From Prochilodus magdalenae (Eukaryota; Chordata; Actinopteri; Characiformes; Prochilodontidae): a DNA stretch of 64,000 bases. Every line of letters begins with the position of its first letter. Positions within the stretch are counted from its first letter, which is position 1. The DNA is taken from assembly GCA_024036415.1 (NCBI GenBank), contig JAMWET010000683.1, positions 1-64,000 on the forward strand, read 5' to 3'. Positions 1 through 12,746 of the stretch are shown here, in pieces. The notes under the pieces are model-generated. The model was not told where the DNA came from. It was given only the letters and a program-made list of their open reading frames with translations, and ran no database searches. The position numbers and the translations under genes are program-made.

Positions 1-1729
1 GACCTAGAGGTGTGTATGCTTGCTGCTGTAGGATGAGTTGATGAGTGTGGTGAAGAGTCGTTCATGTAATTAGCAGCTGTTGGTGGGGATCTGTTTTACT
101 GGAGTTACTGTAGCTGCTGGCAGCCCGCCAGTCGCCACGGACACAGCGAGGAGTTCAGCCATTCAGCCAGGGGCGTAGATCTTGTTGTAGGAACAAGTAT
201 GTGGAAGCGCGTTGTAAGCGCGGGGAAATGCATAAATGAATACATGGGGGGCGAGGGTGGCTCTGGACTCGTACAGGATACATTTACATTTCCTAATTTT
301 AAATTCTTATTAACCATTGGGACAGTTGTGCAGCTAGTATGGGCTTAAATTTCTGAAGATTATGAGCAAGTTTAATGTTCTCACATGTCTGCTGCAGGGG
401 ATTAACGTCTGTGATCTGTTCACAATACAGTTTTAGAAACAGGTAACACAACCCACATTTATGTATTACTGTATTTTGGATCTTTAGCGTTCAAGGCAGG
501 CCATAACGCGGCGATCTTGATAGGATTTCTCTGCCGGTAAACGGCTGGAAGGTGGAGCTGGGAGGTCGTCGGCTGTCTTTTGTTATCTCATCTATTTAAG
601 TGAGCTATGCTATCTTTACACTGAAATGCCCTCAATACACGAAGGAGGTGAAATACATCTACAGTGTTTTAAGCTGTACAGTCCTGACTTCCTCCTCACT
701 TTGTTTCCACGTCTCTGTTAGCACGTGGTCACTTTCTTGTACATAGAGGACAAAACGCCATGAGTCATTTCGCTGTGGCCCCTGGAGGTTAGTGTCCCTT
801 CGCTACATCATCTCCCTCCGACTCATGCCCATTTGATGACAACAGTCAGGGGGTGGTAGCTGTGGTTGTTTTTATAAAACATCGGTGTGTTTAGATGTTG
901 ATTATTATACTTGATTTATGTATTTGGATCTATCAATTAATAACTTGTACAGTCTATTCTCAGGTTCTGTATGGATCTCAGGTTTTGATTTGTTTGATTC
1001 TTGGTTAACATTGGGATCAGAATTTGTGTCTTATATCTCCATTATATTGTACTTTCAAGCAAAAACTGCTTAACATTTAATGCAATCCTGAGCGACTGAT
1101 GACATCAGCTCACTGGTCGTCCTGTTATTTCTCTGGTGTGAAATAGCGGTGACGCTGGCCTGCCATAGGCGTATTTTCGGAAATGCCCGCTGGGTCTCAG
1201 GGGTTCTTGGTGGCAGTGTAACTGGCTCATACGGTGATGCTGTGGTATGCGAGGTGAGTAGATCGTTTGTAGCTGGAGTAGTCTGTCGTAAAGCCAGTCA
1301 GTAGATAGCACTTGTTTAATCAATTAATACTAAGTGGTGTCTAGGTTCTTAGCCTATAAATATCAGTGGTATTCAGTTCTTTACCTTCTTGTCATCAGGA
1401 AAGAAAGTATTTCTATCAGTCTGTAGTTCAGTTCATACTCTAGATTAGATCAAGCAATAGGGAACAAGCTAACAGATTCATTTACAGAATGTAAATGTAA
1501 CGCTTCTCAAGATTTGTCGTGGGTTCTGACTACCAGTAAACGATGTCCTTACGATGACGTTTCTGCTGATACTGCCTGCTAGGCGGGGTATTAGGACTAA
1601 TTAATAACAGCAGAATAACCACCAAACGAGTCTCTTTTGCATTTAGTGGTTGGTTTATTTGTGTAGTGGGTAATACACTGGGGTTGATACATGGGCAGTA
1701 CCAGCAATAACCGTAATTAAACAGTATGT

Positions 1730-1755
1730 GCTGCTGCTGTTGTTGTTGTTGTTGT
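1730..1755. repeat. (CTG)n-(TTG)n short trinucleotide repeat
   Basis: CTGCTGCTG followed by six TTG units. Confidence 0.85.
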
Positions 1756-4164
1756 GTTGTATTGAGGTTTGCTCTTGTTAATTACGTTCTGGGAAGAACT
1801 TGTTGGTCCTGTGCTTCATTTTCATTCCCAGTTCATGGATGCTCATTCAGATAAGGCAGACCCTGCATGCCTGCTCAATGTAGGTTAGTGAGTGTTATGC
1901 ATCACTTCCGTGATATGTCTCGCTACTCACTGTCCAGCGTCATTTCACTAACCCTCGTGTGCTCAGATCAGGACTCACACTACACTCACTCACGAGCACA
2001 GCATAGATGCTTCTCATTTCACTTTCTCTTCTGCGCAGCTCTGCGAACTCACGAGGCCCTACATTTAGTTCGGTCCATTCGAGCATATGACAGAGAGAAT
2101 CTTGTGTGATAGAGTTGCTGTATAGTGCTGTAACAAATCGTGTCGACTTGTGTCTACTGCATTCATGTCTGGACTGTGCCCTGGAGCATCTTCTGAACTG
2201 TCTGCATGGATCCTGAGGTACGGTGGCGCCGTGTCATCAGTGCTGAGAGCCGTTTTAGTTTAAAAACTCTGTCACTCGACGAGGCTTGGCATGCTAGTCA
2301 GTTTGGCCTTGCCACAGTGAGCAGCGAGACGATGAGCGAAGAGAGAAGTGTGGTGTGTGCTCGTGTCGTTAATGCATGCGTGGGGGTCTACGCGCAGGCT
2401 GATTGGAGCTCATGACCGAGGTCATTCTCTGAGACTGCTATAGAGAGTGCCGGCGGGCTGCAGAACGAGCTCTCGCACTACCCACGACGCCAGACTCGCC
2501 ACCTGCATGGGGGTGAACATCCACAGCAGACTTTATTGCAGACGAGTGTATGATTGGACACAACAGGAAGAGAGTGATGTAGACTAGAGATGTAGTTATC
2601 TGACGAGAAGCAGGGTCGGGCCATGTGGTATAGGTGATTGGGTCCAGGGAATCAGAAAAGAGAAGTGAGATCGAATACCGAAAAAGAGAAGTAAGGGAAC
2701 GTCATTCGTATTAGACGATCAAATTGCTCAACCTGCAGAGGGAAGTGTATGAAAAAGCAGAGTGAAGAAAAGTGAAACAACTAGCAAAGTGATACGATAG
2801 AAGGAAAGTGAGAAGCCGTGGTGTAAAAGAAATAAGCACACAAGTAAGAAAATCAGTGAAAAAATGGAATATAACTGTGATTGGGATCATATCTTAAGGG
2901 GTGGTTTTGTAGCCAGGCGGAGAGAGAAATATTGAGGTATGGATGAAAAGGAAATGGAAAAATGACGGAGATTCTAAAAAAAAAACAAAATGCCTTGCAG
3001 GCTGTTGGATTAGGCCACTTCACAGCTGTTCTGTCTGCCCTCACAGAGTTTGGGCCCTTCTGCAGCATCCAAACATGGGTTTCCTCTGGCATACGGAAGA
3101 GGGATAGGGAGAGAGGGTGGAAGGTGATGTAAATGGACACACCAGGGTTGGTGGGGAAAGGGCGCAAGCTGGCACACCAACGCCCAGAAGAACGAGATGG
3201 GGGGGGGGTTGGGGTTGGTGAGAGGGGACGAGTGAGGAGGTTTGAAGGGTGACTGTGTGTGTGGAGAGAGAGACCAGAGAGAGCGAGTGAGAGTGAGTGG
3301 TAGAGAAGTGCTGGGGCAAACACATCTCTCAGGAGACGGTGACAGCACTTACGCATGTCATCTCCATTCACATGCCATGGTCACACAGCTGGCTGTGTCT
3401 ATACAGGACTTCAGGCCCAGTTGTAGGCTTGATTCCTTTTTTTCTGAGAAAATTTCACAATGCTGTTTTTGGAAGTAGGACCATGAAAGAGGCTACCTAT
3501 TAAATATATTAGTATTCGTGTAGTATATCTAATAAGAACTTAAGGAATGATTTTTTACCTGAAAATCCAGTTGTTTCTGCAAATTCCTGAACATAAGGCG
3601 CCTGTCTCTCAACCTTAAACGCACAGTGCATGTTATGAAGGTTGACTCTTTGTAGACATTTTCGTTGACATGGTGGTGTTGTTTCAGTGTGCCCCCCTGC
3701 CGGGCTTTGATCATTGGGCCTGCAGAAGCTGGGTGGAGAGACGATGCTGATGCCAAAGACGGCGAGAACGGAGAGTACCTGTTTGAGTAGAGGGTGTCTG
3801 ATATGGTACGTTCTTACTACCATTAATAATACCCTACAAGGCTTGAAATGTCCCTGCCCACTATTACAAAACACAGCCATTGCTCAGCTGTTGTGAACAT
3901 GCTAGTCGTCTCCAAAGTGGTGCCCTAATTTGTTTTAAAGAGGCGCAAAAATTTCCAGTTTAGAGACCAGGAAACCCCCCTCTGGTGATGTTTCTTTGAA
4001 GGTGGTAGGACAAACTACAGCTGTATCTGGGAGCAGGCTGTTTCTAGTGGCAAAGGGGTCCAGATAGCTAAAATGACTTCTAGTCACTGATACAATCCAC
4101 TCACTGCTGCCTAGAGTCTTTTTTATCCAGTGCATAATATTCATTGTATCGAAAACAAACTTTA

Positions 4165-4330
4165 GCAGTCTTTTCAAGATTCAACGGAGACTTTATTGTC
4201 ATTCGCATCACATGTGGTACATGGGTGGAACGAAATTTGGTACCCAAGGACCCAGTTTTTACCCCAGACAGCAGTATTTAAATAAATAAAATATAACCTA
4301 AATATATAAAAATAAAATTTTAAAAAACCG
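4165..4330 (-). repeat. Dispersed fish repeat (GACTTTATTGTCATT type)
   Basis: GAGACTTTATTGTCATTCGC, then CATGGGTGGAACGAAATTTG and an A/T-rich tail, follow a common fish interspersed repeat of LINE or SINE type read from the minus strand. No coding potential. Confidence 0.45.
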
Positions 4331-4434
4331 AATGTAGTAATAAACATGGGCCCCTTTTTTTTTTTTGTTTTGGTGTGCTGCTTCGTTTTTGTTACTGGAG
4401 GACTGTAGGACTGTTTGGGTATTACTGTCATGTA

Positions 4435-4461
4435 CATATATATTAAATATATATATATATA

Positions 4462-4536
<75 letters not shown>

Positions 4537-4539
4537 TTT
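4435..4539. repeat. (AT)n microsatellite with adjoining T21 tract
   Basis: Nearly pure TA dinucleotides to 4518, then T at 4519-4539. Open frames across it are low-complexity artefacts. Confidence 0.95.
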
Positions 4540-5289
4540 GCAAGTTGTCCGCAGAAATTTGACAAGATTAAGTTGAGTCTTTTCATCCTGTACTTCACTG
4601 GCCCGGCAATCCTCTTACATATTACTTCAACAAAGCCCTCCACTTTGTGAAGCTAGGCATGATTAGTGGTATCATTCGTTTTCCTGTTTGCATCTGCCCA
4701 GCCAACTATTTGTCCGCTAAAAAGCTTCAATGTTTTCAGTAGGAAACGCACTGGCTCGTACAGCTTAGCAGACGCCCTGATTGGTGAGGATTTATTGGGA
4801 GGGACCACGACGCCTAGGTTGATCTTCAAGCGACTTTGAGGAGCTGCTTAGTCCAACCTAGACTAACTGAAGGCACAGACAAGACCTTCTGACCGAGCCA
4901 GTGACAATGAAGCCTGACTTCAGTAATGGACTCGTGTTTTAAAGAACATTCGGGCATGTTTCACTTATATCAGTGTGCTGCTACACCTGCCAGTCATGGC
5001 AGTAATAGACGTGCAACGGACCAAACAAAAGGTGGCCCCCAGGCAGGAGGTGGCATACGATTGTGTTTCTAGATTTTGCCCCTGTCTGTGTAGAGACACG
5101 GCATGTTTTAAAGGACGTGTCTTTGTTGTATCTACATGTATGTTTAATAGAACAATCTCAAAATAATATAATTTATTTTCCAGTGTGTTTTTTTTTGCAA
5201 TGTGGTATGTGATTTCGGACGTCGTGTATGAGTATGGACTCTGGGGTGAAAATCTTGAAAGCAGTAAAAGAATAGTAGGTGGGTCTTCC

Positions 5290-5780
5290 AGAAAGGGAAT
5301 AAACCAACAAGGTTTTAGAAATGAGACACATAGGAGTACATTCACTTGACTGTCTTCACACGCATATGAACTTGAGTCACATCCCATTCCTAATCCATAG
5401 GGTTTAATATGATGTCTGCCCACCGCTTGGAGCAGTAACTGCTTCAACACTGGTGTGCAGTCATGTTGGAACAGGAAAGGGCCATCCCCAAACTTCCCAC
5501 AAAGTTGGAAGCATGAAATTGTCTTGGTCTTGGAATGCTCTAGAGTCCAGTGGTGGCGTTTTAACAGTAACTAGTAAAAGTTCAACGCCGTGGCATTGTT
5601 GTTTAGTGAGTGTATAGGCTTGGGTTCAGCTGTGTCTTGTCCATCTTGAGAAAGTCCTATTTCCACGATAGTTCTCTATCACTGTTCTTAATGCTTAACT
5701 AATCTGAAAGCCATATGAGTTTTTGGAGATTTGTAAGTGATTGACTCTGCCGAGTTTGTAAGTCAGCTTTTCCTTCACTG
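5290..5780 (-). mobile_element. Internally deleted Tc1-like transposon relic (family C), minus strand
   Basis: Reads as the reverse complement of the same family as the 8.0-8.8 kb copy: CATCCCATTCCTAATCCATA near 5382, GCAGTCATGTTGGAACAGG (5458-5476), GTCCAGTGGTGGCG near 5547, and ATTTGTAAGTGATTGACTCT near 5730. The stretch between about 5440 and 5455 joins parts that are normally several hundred bp apart, implying an internal deletion. It may extend to about 5960. Confidence 0.65.
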
Positions 5781-5969
5781 GAGCAACACAGTATATAAGT
5801 AGGTATCTTTTTATCTTTCTCCTCGCACGGTTGTCTGGTATACTATGCATGGTTGTCTTTCTGTGATTAATATAACTAGTCTTTGTCTTTGGCCTGTTAT
5901 ACACCTTAACAGCTTTCATTGGCGAAGTACCTCTGATAGATGGACAGAATTTTCTCAGAGTATTCTGCA

Positions 5970-7580
5970 CAAGCTATGGTACTGTGCATAAACAGACCTG
6001 CCTAGTATGTGATGGATAGCGCCTCTTGGCTTTGGATGTATGTGTCTCAGGGAGGTGCTCGTGAAACAGTGTTGAGAGATAATGAGTGTTCATCGAATGA
6101 AAGTAGCCAAGACAGACTAGGCTTATTTCCTTTTCAGGTTTTAAATTTTACAGCTCGATTTTTTGGGCAAGAACAAGCAAGGAATCTGTCGTCTAAGTCA
6201 AGTTCAAGCCCCCAGCATGACCTAACAGTTTGCCACTGTGCTTCTAGCTGAAGCATGCTGAATTGTGGGGTGGGTGGAGGTGTTAGGGTGATGGTGCCCT
6301 GAGTCCGTCATATGCTGGAGTCAGTGTTCCTGGGCCCCATTCTGTTAACCAAAGAATGTGGACCGCAGCTGAGGCTACCGACATCTGGAGCAAGCGAGAG
6401 ACCAATCTCAAGGTCCATCAGAGCACCACCAAAGAGGAGATTTTACACAGTGTTTATTCCTATAAATTTGTTCCCAAGTTTGGAAAAATACCTTTCGGAG
6501 TGGTTTAATGCCAATATTGGTTTCACAGCGGGTAAACTTTCTGACGTTTGGAGTGTGGAATGGTAAGATTAAACCCTTTTGGTAAAAGTAATTTTCTCTA
6601 AGGCCTAGTTTTTGCATTCACAGTACTCTGGCAGGTTACCTTTTGTCATGAGGAATGTTATGAAACTTGCATGTTTGTAGGCTGAAGCCTACCTCGAACT
6701 TTCACTGCCTGTAAAACAATGTACCCTCAGAACAGGATTGGAATGGTGATATCGTCCCGATCTATAGAATAAAAAAACCCGCTTGAATGTATGTTAAAAA
6801 GCAGTGAAGGGCTCAAGCCGTCTAGATCACAACCGACGCTATGATATTTCTCCTAGGCCACATTTGCACATAAACCCGTCTCTGAATTGGCTTTGTTCAC
6901 ATCTAAATGACTGGCTGCTTCCAGTAATTCTTAAAGAAGGCTGCAGAATTTCCCTTTTAAGTTATGCAAGAAACGTTTCTGTTCTACATTACATTGGAAT
7001 GTTTTATGGGGGACCGAAGGAAGGATCTGAACAAGAGATGGAGTGTGGAAGTCGGACATAACCTCTAAGGTTCTATGTTGATAGATTCTGGATCTCACTC
7101 TACGTTCCACTGTATGTGCTTTAGAGTGTTTTTGACCTGACAACGTCCTGTTGAGGTAGCTTTTCCTTTTGTCGTTCTTTTACCTTGTGCTTGATTCATT
7201 ACTAACAAGTTAGGGTTCGAATGCGTTCTCAGCCTAGAAATCTTGGATTTTAAACCGACTTGATGGGCTCCAGTCCCCCAAGGAGAAAAAAACCTTCCTT
7301 CCAACAGAGCTGAATATAAAAGACACTGGTTGGCACACCTGTCTTGCCTCCTCGGAAACATTTGTTAGAAGCGTCATGGGCACTATGGTTTCCATGTCCC
7401 GAGCTGCCAACACATAAGATTATTAACCAAAGGGCAAAGCTAAGTTATTGCCACTGAAGCATTTTGGCTAGATTGTAGCTCCAAGGGAAGGGGAGATCTT
7501 AATAACTACCACAGTACAATTCATCATGTTCACGGTTCCTCAATACTAAAGCCAAAAAAAAAAAGGCTAGAAAGAACCTT
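5970..7580. other. Intergenic, no gene recognised
   Basis: Short open frames (e.g. 6312-6566) show no family motif and no splice-supported continuation. Nothing else seen. Confidence 0.65.
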
Positions 7581-7584
7581 GCCT

Positions 7585-7690
7585 GACCTAAACAAAGCCC
7601 GGACCTCAACCCATGTCCCCCAGCAACCTTTTGGGACTAACTGGAATGCCAACTGGGAGCCAGGTCCTGTCTCATATGTGTGATAATTAC
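7585..7690 (+). mobile_element. Short Tc1-like transposase fragment (family C-like)
   Basis: Contains GCCCGGACCTCAACCCATG followed by TTTTGGGACTAACTGGAATG. This is the nucleotide signature of the PDLNPIEHLWDELEW motif, with frame breaks. Only the C-terminal coding stretch is seen. Confidence 0.55.
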
Positions 7691-8029
7691 AAATATGTAT
7701 AAAATGAAAAAGAAGAAATTAAATCTCCTTAATTACATGACCTGCCGGTGCTACATTTTTCCATTATCATCAAAGGTTAGTACGGCCAATGTGCATTATA
7801 TAAAGTCTGTATTATTATCTGTCTCATATGGCCAGTTTGATCTGTTTTGGTTATGATTAGGATTTCAACCACCATGCTGAATATTTCTTGAAAAAAATGA
7901 TCACTTTGTATAATGCTTCTAAAGTTGTGAGGTTTTCACATCAGAAAAACACTGTTATTGTAAAATGTGTTGATTTGTCTGCTGTCAGAATGAGTGAGAA
8001 ACGAGTGTTTGGACCATGTAAAGTTTACA

Positions 8030-8833
8030 GAGAGAGTGGTCCGCCGAGCACTGAAGATGCCTAGTAAGTCACCAACACTCTAGTGGCTCATAATTAAAAG
8101 AGTTCCCTAACCTCCTTGAACTAACATCCGCACAAAGGCTGTGCTTTAGAAGCTTCGTCTCATGGCTGAGCATTTGCTGCATGCCTTACATCATGGAGTG
8201 GTGTAAAGCGCCGCCACTGGACTCATGGTGGGCAGTGGAAACATGTTCTGTGAAGCGGCCAGCTTCTCTATCAGGCCAGTCCTGATGGACGACACTGGGG
8301 TTCGGTTATGCCAGCATAGCATCACCTAACAACTGTGCCTGTGGTGACTATAATGTTTAGTGAAGGAAGGATAATGCTTGTTGGGGTTTTGTTTGGTCCG
8401 GACTGGCTAGACCCCCTTAAGTGCCAGTGAAGAGAAAATCTTATGCTCTCCAGCAGTCCGATCCCATTTCGGGCTATTGTGTGCTTTTCTGGTCCAGCAT
8501 TGCGGTGCACCCAGCACACATAACAAGTGGTTCGTGCACACTAAAGTCCTGGTTGGGCGTGTTTGGTGTAAGGGACCTTGATTGGTCCAGCTCAGAGCTC
8601 TGACCTCAGCCCCATCAAGCACCTTTGGGATGAACTGGAATGGAGATTGCAAGCCAGGCCCTCTCTTCTAAAATCAGTGGCTGACCTCACAGAGGCTCGT
8701 ATGAATGATTCTCTGAATGAAAGGGGGAACCAACTTCTTATTAAAATATTCATTTACAGTTTATTTATATTTATTAGATACATTATACCTATAGGTGTAA
8801 TGTGTAGGCGTCCCAATACTTTTTTCAGTGTTG
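8030..8833 (+). mobile_element. Decayed Tc1-like transposon (family C), plus strand
   Basis: Contains GGAGTGGTGTAAAGCGCC and GCCGCCACTGGACTCATGG (8195-8227), then CTGATGGACGACACTGG. The C-terminal transposase block translates as SSDLSPIKHLWDELEWRLQA (about 8599-8658), the DDE-family DLNPIEHLWDELE motif with an altered residue before the histidine. It ends near the terminus-like GCGTCCCAATACTTTTT (8809-8825). Many gaps and stops. Confidence 0.7.
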
Positions 8834-8929
8834 AAATCACAAAGGAATTTCCTTTAACCTGCACAAACCGGCTTTTTAAATTTTTGTTTTTCACTGGAAT
8901 ATTCACTTTGTCCAGGTTCTCCTCGCGAC

Positions 8930-9300
8930 CGAATCACAGAACGTTGATTAAGGAATCGGACAACTCGAAAGACTCGAGCTGAACCTTTGCTGATTTTGCA
9001 TAACCCCGCCTACCTTCGCAGGGGCGGCGCCCTACTTCTGTGCGCATCTCGCTTGTCGGTGTATGAGCCGGGTGCCGTGTGCCGGGTCGTGGTGGAAGGT
9101 GCCGGCCCCCAGGCTTGTTTCATTGCGCTGCTGGTTCTCTCTCCATGAAAACGGTACCATGGCCCGTCCTCCAACAGATCATGCTGGGCCCCCCGTAGCG
9201 CCATCGCAAGGGCACAAGCTCCACGCGTTTCTTGGTATGTGTCTCTAGAGGAGGAAGAGTCCCTTAGTGCCCTTGTCCGCGTGCGCCCCAACGCTAGTGT
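8930..9300. promoter_or_regulatory. Orphan CpG-rich promoter-like block
   Basis: GC boxes (CCCCGCC at about 9004, GGGGCGGCGC at 9020), many CpGs and short open frames on both strands, in otherwise AT-rich DNA. The reading frames (9010-9291 minus, 9063-9248 plus) match no family I know. It may be the first exon or promoter of an unrecognised gene or lncRNA. Confidence 0.35.
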
Positions 9301-9460
9301 GTTTGTCCGGGGTTACGTCCCAATTGGCTCTCGCCCCTCCACTCTTTTTGTATTGCACTATGTTGTTTACAAGAAGCCTTTTGGAATGCGTTTATTTAGT
9401 GCACTATTAGGTGACAGGGAGTTATTTGAGAACTGGCCCCGTCATCACCGTTGGAACTTC
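9300..9460. repeat. Possible MITE-like dispersed repeat
   Basis: TTACGTCCCAATTGGCTCTC, GTATTGCACTATGTTG and TTTAGTGCACTATTAGGTGA recall a fish dispersed element whose ends read 'ACGTCCCAAATGGCACCCTA' with 'TAGTGCACTA' inside. Diverged. Confidence 0.35.
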
Positions 9461-12400
9461 TGTTTTTAAGGAGATGGTTTTTGACTCCTTTCGGTTTTTA
9501 TTTAGATTAATGTACAGTTGTCTTAATGTAATCATGTTTTTAGGTTAACAAACTATTTTTTTAACCTAACATAAACAGCTTGGAGGTTCAAGTTTGTTTA
9601 AAACCATGAGCTAAACGGTTTTGCACTAACGCTCAGCTAGCTAGCATACACCCCAGTGAGAGACGCCTCGTGCAGTATATGGACCTATTTATGGCTTTTC
9701 TGCTATTTATGGTTTGTCATGGCTGTTTAGTTAGGATATTTATGACGCCTGTTTAAAACAGCTACGTTTTTAAAACTAGTGAAGATAATGCGCTACCATA
9801 GCTTTTTTGTTTCTGTGCAGGGCGATTTTTTTGTGAGCTGTGCAATTAAATCAAACGGGTTTCAGCTTGCGTAAGGGTTTTATCTAGTTGCTAATGAACA
9901 CGCTTTAAATGTGAAAGGAGGCTTTGTTTCATTGCTGAAACACGGGCCCGTTAATTCTACTTTAAGCCATTTAACTTACATCCGAAATGGATCCGGTATG
10001 GTGCTTGTACGGCAGGGATGCTCAGGTGTATCAGGTAATGTGTGCTGCTTCTGCCACCTCAGTCACTTCCATACACAACAAACCAGGGAGGGGGGCTCTC
10101 TGCAGATGCGCGGTGTAATTTCGCGCGTAGAATAAGTTGGTCTAGGATTGTTCGTGAGACGGGTAATATGGATTAGGGCGGGGAGCCATTAATAGAAGCA
10201 CCATAACATCCATTACACTGAAAGTATGGAGACATTGTAGCCTGGGTATTTCTATGATTAGAAAAATCTATTTATATCAACTCTTATACATCACTTCATT
10301 GTAACTTCATTGTAAGATTAGGGTTTAAACAATTTAGGCGCAATAAAGTTGCCACAAGTACTAGTGACAGGGTTCTGATATACACATGCACAGTTCTGTT
10401 TGTCATGCAGTGACTTGAATTTTATAAAGACAATTAGCCAATAGCAGGCACATGCACAAAATAAAAAGAGACCCCTTTGGCTAAACAAGTGACCTCTTGT
10501 GAGCCTATATAATAAATGAATTTTATTTGGCATTTTTATTTTAACTGAAAAGTGTGTTTACATTCGTGTAGTTGAATAATGACAGCTTAGTACGTACATA
10601 GAACAGTGAACCCTAAACAATGATGTTCTTCATTTAAGTACAAATCTCACTTTGCAAAAGAGCTAAATGCCCTACGCCCAGGCCAATTCCAGAATCTGTT
10701 ACATAACAGTCTAGACTTACTAATATTCACCTCCACAACTATTTACATAGCAGGACAACAGAGTATGTCCTTTCCAAAGAACCAAGCTGTAACTGTGTTG
10801 ATATTGATATATACACAAAAATAAAATTTGCACCTCTTTATATAATGAGCTTTACAACAACTTTAAATTACTATGTGTTGCTGTGTAGCTAGTGTAGATA
10901 ATGTTAGCTACTAGAAAGCTCCAAGGAACTAATGTTAGCATAGCTAACTAAATAGTATGTGGATCAGGATTAATTTAATTCCCGTCTGTGTATAATAAAT
11001 AATGCTGCTACTGAGTGAGCAGTTGCGGTGCTTTGCTGGAAACCATCAAATCAGGGTATTGCTCAACGAAATTATTAATGAGCTTACCAAAAAATGGAAA
11101 AAAACATCAATCAAAGCCACATACTTTCAATGTAAACATCAGGGAACATATCCCAAACCTAAAGAAATGGATTCTGAGGCACCTTGAAAGACTAAGGAAT
11201 GGGGTTTTTGGGTTACTAGGGCACCTGTGGAGGTGACTATAGTATGTCTGACATAGGGCTAAAACTCCAATTGGTAAAAGACTGATGAGCTCTTTAAAAA
11301 GCATCTCTTTGGGCATTGTGGGTACTTTTAACAGTAACATATTATATAATATGGTTAAGGGCAAAAACATACAAAATTTACCTTTATTGTTAAAAATACG
11401 CATGGTTTTATGCCAGCCTCTGTGGAGTTAGTGCATACTTATTTAATGTAATGAGACAGCCTTGGCAATAGTGTTGTTTTCCTCTGAAATCCCTGTTGAT
11501 AAAAGTTGCTGTGGTGCTGTATGCTGTATTATTTTATGAATTTGTTTTATACAAATATTGCCCCTTTTTTTCAAGCCTCTGCCCCTAAAGGCCTGTGTAT
11601 CTAATATCTTGGCAGATCAAAGGCAGCATAGTCTATTATTGCTGTCAAAACAAAACCTTATATCTCCATGAATGTTTATCAGAGAAGATAAAATGTTCAT
11701 AATGTATGTTAATGTCAGATTTCATTTTCGTTTATTCCTACTGCCCCATGCGTCATGAAAAGGTCATGTCATTCTGATATGGCATCATTGGTAACAGACG
11801 AATGGCAAGAACAAAGGATGCGACCAAGGGCAAATGTTAAAAAGCTATAAGAGCTCTGCGCTTTATAGAGAATGGTTTTATTAGCAGGGACCGCTTAAAT
11901 GAGTGGGGAGTGCATGTATTAGTGGTGGTGATAAGGATGTGGTCTGCAGCTCCCTAGAGGAATACTAAGTGTGTGGGAGACACTGGAGTCTTTCAGGGCC
12001 TGGACCCTCGGGGGCATGCTGGGTAGGGCAGTCCGGTCAGCCATAATATGAGCAGGCATGGCCGATGACAGAGGGCCCTGTTCTCATCACAGGCTGCGGC
12101 AAACACTTAAAGCACCCGGTCAAAAAAAAAAAAAAGAGAGAGAGATTGGGATGGGGTGGTGCTGGTAGGGGGCTCAACTTGTGAATACACTGCAGCCATT
12201 GGTGAAGTCTGCTGTAGAAGGGTTGTTTATAGTCGATGCTGGTGAATGGTTAAAACAGCCCCAGACTCTGAGCGCAACCACTAGCTCCATACCACCCCCC
12301 CTCACTCATTACCATTGGCTTTCATGATTATCAAAAGACAGACTTATGAAACATGACTATAAAGTGCAAAACAGCTGAACGTGAAAGGAAAATCTATTGA

Positions 12401-12683
12401 TATTTTCCCCTCTCTGTTTTACTTCGGGGTCTGAGGGCAGACTGTTCTGCAGATGATTGGCAGGCTGCGGATTGGTGGATGTATGCTAATATAAAGTGGG
12501 AACAACTGCTGGCTTGGCCATCTTCCACTACTTTGACTTTTGCTTGGCCCCCTTTTCCGCCACTTGACTTCATGGGCCAGGCTGTTCACATTAAGGCTCG
12601 CATTAAAATCATGTGGCGAATCTGTATCCATTTGATGTCAACTGATGTCAAATCTCTGTTGTGATATGTCACAGTCAGGGAGT

Positions 12684-12746
12684 AAGAGAACGAGAGAGAC
12701 AGAGCAAGAGAAAGAGAGAAAAAAAGAGAGAGAGAGAGAGAAGGAA
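12684..12746. repeat. GA-rich imperfect microsatellite
   Basis: GAGAGAGA-type purine tract with A and C interruptions. Confidence 0.85.

Larger units (their letters stand above)
1..5280. other. Intergenic, no gene recognised
   Basis: No coding sequence supported. Around 1860-2560 the DNA is CpG-richer with short frames, but no protein family is recognisable. 2650-2870 is purine-rich. 3180-3300 is G/GA-rich. Microsatellites and one dispersed repeat are listed separately. Confidence 0.7.

Noticed and set aside
2853..3371. 172-codon minus-strand frame rich in Ser, Pro and Leu
   Set aside because: Low-complexity product of GA/G-rich DNA; no domain, other frames equally open.
9010..9291. 93-codon minus-strand frame in the CpG block
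   Set aside because: High GC lowers stop frequency; no motif, no splice-supported extension.
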